DNA of 11,060 nt, taken from positions 1 through 11,060 of the forward strand of contig DKWG01000068.1 of NCBI GenBank assembly GCA_002491605.1. The letters are read 5' to 3'. Every line of letters begins with the position of its first letter. Positions within the stretch are counted from its first letter, which is position 1. The position numbers and the translations under genes are program-made. This document shows positions 7,638 through 11,060 of the stretch, piece by piece. The DNA comes from Ruminococcus sp. UBA7158 (lineage in GTDB: Bacteria > Bacillota > Clostridia > Oscillospirales > Ruminococcaceae). The notes under the pieces are model-generated. The model searched no databases and was not told where the DNA came from. It saw only the letters and a program-made list of their open reading frames with translations.

Positions 7638-7683
7638 AAAAAGCAAGCTCTCGGCTGCTTGTGAAGCCGAGAGCTTGCTTTTT
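7638..7683. terminator. Strong bidirectional terminator after paralog B
   Basis: A perfect 19-bp stem pairs 7638-7656 with 7665-7683 around an 8-base loop. The arms end in AAAAA and TTTTT, giving a T-run in both directions. For the - strand it lies about 30 bases past the stop of the 8354-7716 gene, so the two paralogs are separately transcribed. Confidence 0.9.
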
Positions 7684-7715
7684 TGTGTTTATCACTACTG
7701 ACCGCAAAGTCTTAA

Positions 7716-8354
7716 TTATCTCTTCTTAGAGATTGCAGCAGCTGCTGCAGCTATAACCATAGGAAGAGCTGCCAAAGCGATACCGGTCTTTGCAGGAGCC
7801 TCTGTTGAATCAGCAGGCTTATCTGTCTCGGCATCTGTTGAAGGCTCAACGGTTGCTTCGGGAGCCGGCTCCTCAGCGGCAGCACCGGCACTTACAACTT
7901 CGAATGTAACCTCGATGTCGGTGATTTCGCCGATACCTTCGATTGAGATATAGTTTGTAGCCCAGATGTTGTACCAGCATACATCAAATACGCCGTTGCT
8001 CAAACCTGTTGCATAGCCTTCGGTTACCTCTACAGGGCTACCGTTGATCTTGATTTCCTTAGTGAGAATCTGAATGTCTGCGGGAAGATTGGTAGCTGTT
8101 GCTTCCTGAGCATCAACTGCTGCGTCCTTCATGTAGATAACGGTTGCTGCTTCTTCATCAATGGAAATGCCGGAAAGCTTAAGAGTGTATGTGCCGTCGG
8201 CGTTTACGGTGACAGGCTCGCTGACCTCGTTGGTCCAGGTAACGCTGTTTCCTGCGCAAAGTACGATATTAGCTTCGCCTTCGAATGCAAATACGCTTAC
8301 GCTCAATGAAAGAACCAGGACTACTGCTGCTAAAACAGATATAAACTTTTTCAT
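7716..8354 (-). CDS. Secreted, surface-anchored beta-rich protein (paralog B)
   Basis: A 212-residue protein of unknown function with the same plan as its neighbour at 7415-6780: signal peptide 1-23 (SVFA end), a beta-rich domain to about 155 with VNADGTYTLKL and FDVCWYNIWAT, an acidic Thr/Pro linker, PAKTG at 187-191, a hydrophobic stretch and SKKR. It should be exported and held at the cell surface; binding of plant polysaccharide is inferred from the fold-like pattern and from its place directly downstream of a GH5 glucanase. Identity to the paralog is very high except at residues 31-45, where only one of fifteen positions matches. The start is ATG 8354 after GGAGGA with a good spacing. 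Its own promoter (8437-8409) lies in the 125-base gap after the GH5 gene, and the 19-bp stem at 7638-7683 ends the transcript. Confidence 0.85.
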   Translation of the reverse strand: MKKFISVLAAVVLVLSLSVSVFAFEGEANIVLCAGNSVTWTNEVSEPVTVNADGTYTLKLSGISIDEEAATVIYMKDAAVDAQEATATNLPADIQILTKEIKINGSPVEVTEGYATGLSNGVFDVCWYNIWATNYISIEGIGEITDIEVTFEVVSAGAAAEEPAPEATVEPSTDAETDKPADSTEAPAKTGIALAALPMVIAAAAAAISKKR

Positions 8355-8380
8355 TTTTATTTCCTCCGCTTAATTTTTTA

Positions 8381-8401
8381 GCTAAATATTATATACTCAG
8401 C
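8381..8401. repeat. Imperfect palindrome at the start of the paralog B transcript
   Basis: On the - strand GCTGAGTAT (8401-8393) and ATATTTAGC (8389-8381) form imperfect inverted arms around three bases, from about +2 to +22 of the predicted transcript. It matches the element at 7443-7463 in length and in its GCTGAGTAT half. Confidence 0.45.
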
Positions 8402-8408
8402 AACATAT

Positions 8409-8437
8409 AGTATAACTATTTTGTTTAAAATACGCAA
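8409..8437 (-). promoter_or_regulatory. Promoter of paralog B
   Basis: On the - strand TTGCGT (8437-8432), a 17-base spacer and TATACT (8414-8409). The segment GATAATGTTATTG (8447-8435) runs into the -35 box and differs by one base from the element in the same place at the GH5 promoter (9694-9682). Confidence 0.65.
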
Positions 8438-8479
8438 TAACATTATCTGCACATAAAGGCAACAATTTATGCTTAACGG

Positions 8480-9610
8480 TTATTTCTTTGCAATTCCGAC
8501 GAGCTCGGCGATGAAATCCTTATGAAGCCAGCGAAGCTCATCTCTCATAAACTGCTCTCCGCCGGGAGTATCCCACAGTATAGGGCACATATCTCTTTCG
8601 TAAGCCTCGGTTGCAACGTCGAGAGTCCATTTCTGCTTTATTTCAGCAGGCTTATTGTATCCGAAGCATCCGTATTCACCGATTATAACGGGAATGCCCT
8701 TCTTGACGTAGTTTTCTGTCATCATGTCCATCTTTTCGTGAAGAGTAGCGTAGTCCTCTTCGCTTCCCCAGTCTGTTTTTGCCTTGCCCCAGTCAGCGTC
8801 GCTGTCTAAAAGACAAAGGGTTGACGGAGTGTAGTAGTGAACCGATACGGCAATTCTTCCCTCGGGATCGTTCGGCATCTTAGTGAGCGGATCGCAGGCG
8901 AGGTCTATATCTGTCCAGTATGTAGCTATCAAAAGATGTCTTTTTGCATTGTTTGCTCCCGACGCTCTTACGATGTCGACAAACTTCTGGTTAACAGAGT
9001 TGTGACGATTGAATGCTTCTTCCTTGCCCTCGGTACCGCCGCCGAATCTGTTCCACAAGCTGTCTACTCCGACTTCGTTCATGGATTCAAACATCAACTT
9101 GTCGCCGTAGTGCTTGAAGCGCTCAGCTATCTGTGTCCATACCTTTTCGTACTTAGCCATAGTAGCCTCGTAGTCTGTGCCGAGAGTGTCCATCCAGCTC
9201 TCGTGGTGCATATTGAGTATGCAGTACATATCGCCGTCAAGTATCCATCTGACAACCTTTTCAACGTTGTCAAGAAGACTCTTGTCGATGTTGCCCTCCG
9301 GATCCATAAGGCTTTGCCATGATACGGGAAGGCGCATAACTCCGAAGCCGGCATCAACATAGCTTTGGATTATTTCCTGTGTTATAACAGGACTTCCCCA
9401 AGCGGTCTGAAGATCCTCAACGGTTCCGCCGCCGGAATACCAGTCGCCGTGGCAGTCAAATGTGTTGCCAAGGTTAATGCCTATTCCCATTTCCTTGACA
9501 ATTTCTGCAGTTGTCATGTCTCTCATAGGTTCATCCTCCATCTCTCCGCATGAAACGAGCATACCTGCCGCTACCGCTGCGGATAAAAGTACAGAAATAA
9601 TTTTTTTCAT
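8480..9610 (-). CDS. GH5 endo-beta-glucanase (cellulase), lipoprotein
   Basis: A 376-residue retaining glycosidase of family GH5, most like subfamily 4, which cuts cellulose, mixed-linked glucan or xyloglucan internally; which one cannot be told here. Residues 1-20 are a lipoprotein signal with the lipobox LVSC, so Cys21 would be lipidated and the enzyme held on the outer face of the membrane. The catalytic domain covers about 32-372: GINLGNTFD (44-52), Arg93 in MRLPVSW, NMHH (133-136), acid/base Glu179 in SMNEV, His258-Tyr260 in VHYYTP, nucleophile Glu312 in IGEYG and Trp346. All catalytic positions are present. The Trp common in GWNLGN is Ile45. There is no dockerin, linker or binding module, so it is not a cellulosomal enzyme; the paralogs downstream might supply binding. 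The start follows AAAGGAG at 9626-9620. It has its own promoter and faces the AraC gene divergently. Confidence 0.93.
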   Translation of the reverse strand: MKKIISVLLSAAVAAGMLVSCGEMEDEPMRDMTTAEIVKEMGIGINLGNTFDCHGDWYSGGGTVEDLQTAWGSPVITQEIIQSYVDAGFGVMRLPVSWQSLMDPEGNIDKSLLDNVEKVVRWILDGDMYCILNMHHESWMDTLGTDYEATMAKYEKVWTQIAERFKHYGDKLMFESMNEVGVDSLWNRFGGGTEGKEEAFNRHNSVNQKFVDIVRASGANNAKRHLLIATYWTDIDLACDPLTKMPNDPEGRIAVSVHYYTPSTLCLLDSDADWGKAKTDWGSEEDYATLHEKMDMMTENYVKKGIPVIIGEYGCFGYNKPAEIKQKWTLDVATEAYERDMCPILWDTPGGEQFMRDELRWLHKDFIAELVGIAKK

Positions 9611-9633
9611 AAAATATTTCTCCTTTATTTTTT

Positions 9634-9648
9634 GCTAATTAACTTAGC
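9634..9648. repeat. Palindrome at the start of the GH5 transcript
   Basis: GCTAA (9634-9638) and TTAGC (9644-9648) are perfect 5-bp arms around AT-rich bases, directly after the predicted transcription start near 9649 on the - strand. On that strand it begins GCTAAGT, close to the GCTGAGT of the two paralog leaders. It could be an operator or a 5' stem. Confidence 0.45.
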
Positions 9649-9655
9649 CAAAAAC

Positions 9656-9684
9656 AGTGTAACAGTTTAGCACATAGCTTTCAA
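9656..9684 (-). promoter_or_regulatory. Promoter of the GH5 gene
   Basis: On the - strand TTGAAA (9684-9679), a 17-base spacer and TACACT (9661-9656). The palindrome ATAACGTTAT (9693-9684), with a central CG as in many LacI-family operators, abuts the -35 box. Within GATAACGTTATTG it matches the paralog B promoter at 12 of 13 bases. Confidence 0.6.
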
Positions 9685-9706
9685 TAACGTTATCGGCAAA
9701 TGCTTC

Positions 9707-9727
9707 TAACATATTCTGCATATGTTA
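9707..9727. repeat. Perfect 8-5-8 inverted repeat between GH5 and AraC promoters
   Basis: TAACATAT (9707-9714) and ATATGTTA (9720-9727) are exact inverted arms around TCTGC. The site is 22 bases upstream of the GH5 -35 box and 23 bases upstream of the -35 box of the first + strand promoter, a natural place for a regulator that serves both directions. Confidence 0.5.
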
Positions 9728-9750
9728 CCATGCAAATGTGCTTTAAGGCA

Positions 9751-9779
9751 TTGCATTTTGCAGAAAATGTTGCTATACT
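9751..9779 (+). promoter_or_regulatory. First + strand promoter upstream of AraC
   Basis: TTGCAT (9751-9756), a 17-base spacer and TATACT (9774-9779). Predicted start near 9786, about 367 bases before the AraC start codon, so it would make a long leader or a separate short RNA. Confidence 0.55.
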
Positions 9780-9794
9780 TTGCTGCACATGATA

Positions 9795-9823
9795 TTGTTA
9801 AAAGCAATAAAAATAGTTATACT
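9795..9823 (+). promoter_or_regulatory. Second + strand promoter upstream of AraC
   Basis: TTGTTA (9795-9800), a 17-base spacer and TATACT (9818-9823). TGATA (9790-9794) directly precedes the -35 box as in the GH2 and paralog A promoters. The AAATAGTTATACT segment around the -10 box is identical to that of the paralog B promoter. Confidence 0.6.
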
Positions 9824-9848
9824 GAAAGAGTAAATTTCATTAAGCAGA

Positions 9849-10129
9849 CACAATAATTGTGCGTTTACGGTGTTTTGGGCTTCAAATGCTCTTCAATCTT
9901 CAAAATAAGGCGTCCTGATTCTGCAATAATCGCAGATACTGCACCGTGACAGTTACGGTTTATGTATGAAGTCCATCAATACACATATATGTTGCATATA
10001 TTGCAACCTTTGTGATTTCAAACCTTGGCAGTATTTGATACAATATTGTGCTGCATACTTATGAGCAAGGTCTCAACCGATGCTTGAGATTAATATAGTG
10101 ATTATTCAACTGCGTTAATTTAATTAGCG
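9849..10129. promoter_or_regulatory. Palindrome-rich leader region of the AraC gene
   Basis: No open frame of note lies between 9611 and 10152. Downstream of the two + strand promoters there is a series of inverted repeats: CACAATAATTGTG (9849-9861, perfect), ACCGTGACAGTTACGGT (9943-9959, one mismatched pair), GTTGCA-TATAT-TGCAAC (9991-10007, perfect arms), TCTCAA-7-TTGAGA (10071-10089) and CGTTAATTTAATTAGCG (10113-10129, one mismatched pair). The last ends 6 bases before the AraC ribosome binding site. They may be operators, or stems of a structured leader; none is a recognised riboswitch to me. Confidence 0.4.
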
Positions 10130-10152
10130 GGTAGAAAGGATTAGTTATCAAT

Positions 10153-10941
10153 ATGATTGTTGGTGCAATTGGTTATAATCACATACACGACTCGCACTTC
10201 GTTGAAAACCGACCCTTGGGCTCGGGCTGTGATTTGTTTTTAAATGTGCGAACATCGGCGTTTTTTGAGATAAACGGCGTTTCTTATAATGTCAAAAAAG
10301 GCACCATACTGCTCTTGTCGTCTGATACTCCGTATCGATACAAGGCGGTAGAAGAGACATATGCCGACGACTGGATTTACTTCCATATGTCATCAGAAGA
10401 AAAAGAGAAGCTCGAGGGAGACGGCGTGCTGTTTGACGTGCCTATGTATATCGGAAATACCGAGCCGATATCGTCTATAATCAGAAAAATAACCTATGAG
10501 CATTATTCGGCTGAGAAGTTCCATTCCGAAATGGAGAATATGTATTTCAGCATATTGTTTATGAAGCTGGCAAGGTTTATAAGCTCCGGTTTTATCGGAG
10601 AGGACAATGCCGTGTCGGATAAGCTTCAAAGAATGACATATTTGAGATCTAAAATATACGCTGACCCGATTTCCTTCGGAAGCGTTGAGTCTATGGCTGA
10701 GTATTTAAATATGAGCTGCTCGGGATTGCAGCATTCATACAAAAGATTCTTCGGCGTGACAGTCTCGACCGATCTTATCAACTCAAGGGTTTCAAAGGCG
10801 AAGGAGCTTTTATCTTCAACCAATTTGACTGTTGACAAGATAGCCGAGTGCTGCGGATACGGCTGTACCTACAGCTTTTTGCGTCAGTTCAAGCAAAAAT
10901 GCGGCTGTACTCCGACTGAATTCAGGCGTATGTCAATGTAG
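10153..10941 (+). CDS. AraC-family transcriptional regulator
   Basis: A 262-residue DNA-binding regulator. The N-terminal half (1-140) is a cupin-type sensing domain, with FFEINGVSYNVKKGTILLL as the typical beta-strand pattern, likely to bind a sugar. The C-terminal half carries the two AraC helix-turn-helix motifs, about 177-201 (SVESMAEYLNMSCSGLQHSY) and 225-260 (TVDKIAECCGYG, then FKQKCGCTPTEFRR). The family signature is intact, but five cysteines (233, 234, 238, 250, 252) crowd the second motif, which is unusual. The start is ATG 10153; the ribosome binding site GAAAGGA ends 12 bases earlier, a little far, which may give modest translation. Divergent placement from the GH5 gene and a shared promoter element point to control of the glycosidase genes, an inference only. 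A further + strand gene follows closely. Confidence 0.92.
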   Translation: MIVGAIGYNHIHDSHFVENRPLGSGCDLFLNVRTSAFFEINGVSYNVKKGTILLLSSDTPYRYKAVEETYADDWIYFHMSSEEKEKLEGDGVLFDVPMYIGNTEPISSIIRKITYEHYSAEKFHSEMENMYFSILFMKLARFISSGFIGEDNAVSDKLQRMTYLRSKIYADPISFGSVESMAEYLNMSCSGLQHSYKRFFGVTVSTDLINSRVSKAKELLSSTNLTVDKIAECCGYGCTYSFLRQFKQKCGCTPTEFRRMSM

Positions 10942-11052
10942 AAGCAAGGGCGGCGAGGTGAACGAAAACAGTTATCAAATGAATCATAGGGCATTGAAGT
11001 CAAAGGAATGTGCTGCTTGCAGCGCATAATAATGCTTATATGAGCGGAAAAC

Positions 11053-11057
11053 GGAGG
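11053..11057 (+). promoter_or_regulatory. Ribosome binding site of a gene starting off the right edge
   Basis: GGAGG followed by TTA at the last base of the window predicts a start codon a few bases beyond it. The gap from the AraC stop is about 120 bases with no terminator seen, so co-transcription with the regulator is possible. Confidence 0.55.
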
Positions 11058-11060
11058 TTA

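Noticed and set aside
8837..9322. A 161-codon + strand frame inside the GH5 gene, and similar frames inside GH2
   Set aside because: They are antisense shadows of clearly coding sequence, have no ribosome binding site of note and encode no recognisable domain.
9611..10152. A catabolite-repression (cre) site in the GH5-AraC region
   Set aside because: No stretch fits the cre consensus well; the ATAACGTTAT core has a central CG but lacks the TG and CA ends.
10958..11029. A 23-codon GTG-started frame after AraC
   Set aside because: Very short, with a GTG start too close to its possible ribosome binding site and no recognisable content.

Overview
The window looks like a chromosomal segment of an anaerobic, plant-fibre-degrading Clostridia, most like Ruminococcus or a relative. 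This is an inference from the gene content (GH2 and GH5 glycosidases, DUF3795 and DUF4867 proteins, surface proteins with a PAKTG tail), the strong AGGAGG-type ribosome binding sites and the consensus sigma-A promoters with 17-bp spacers. No tRNA, rRNA, CRISPR array, transposase or phage gene is visible.

Layout. Bases 1-262 are a divergent promoter region: a promoter and ribosome binding site read leftwards to a gene whose start lies off the edge, and another promoter reads right into a large cytoplasmic GH2 glycosidase (263-3643) closed by a clean terminator. Next is a housekeeping block on the + strand: prfB (release factor 2) with its own consensus promoter, a small cysteine-rich DUF3795 protein and a cupin-like DUF4867 protein, ended by a 16-bp stem-loop at 6050-6092. 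A Cu/Zn superoxide dismutase gene without a signal peptide follows (6146-6604). Between it and the convergent genes to its right lie an exact Fur-type 7-1-7 palindrome and a two-way terminator.

From 6780 to 9610 three genes sit on the - strand. They are a GH5 endoglucanase lipoprotein (9610-8480) and two tandem paralogs, about 70% identical, which are secreted beta-rich proteins with a Thr/Pro/Glu linker and a PAKTG plus membrane-anchor tail (8354-7716 and 7415-6780). Each has its own promoter, and a 19-bp stem terminator separates the two paralogs. A 542-bp intergenic region rich in palindromes, with two tandem + strand promoters, separates the GH5 gene from a divergent AraC-family regulator (10153-10941). 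A ribosome binding site at the right edge announces another gene off the window.

How the parts may work together (inference): the lipid-anchored GH5 enzyme cuts beta-glucan at the surface, the two anchored paralogs may hold the polysaccharide or its fragments, the AraC protein may sense the products, and the cytoplasmic GH2 could finish imported oligosaccharides. The strongest support is regulatory. The promoters of GH2, both paralogs, GH5 and the distal AraC promoter share a GATA element directly upstream of, or six bases before, the TTG of the -35 box, while the prfB promoter lacks it. In addition, the three - strand genes carry palindromic sequence just after the predicted transcription start.
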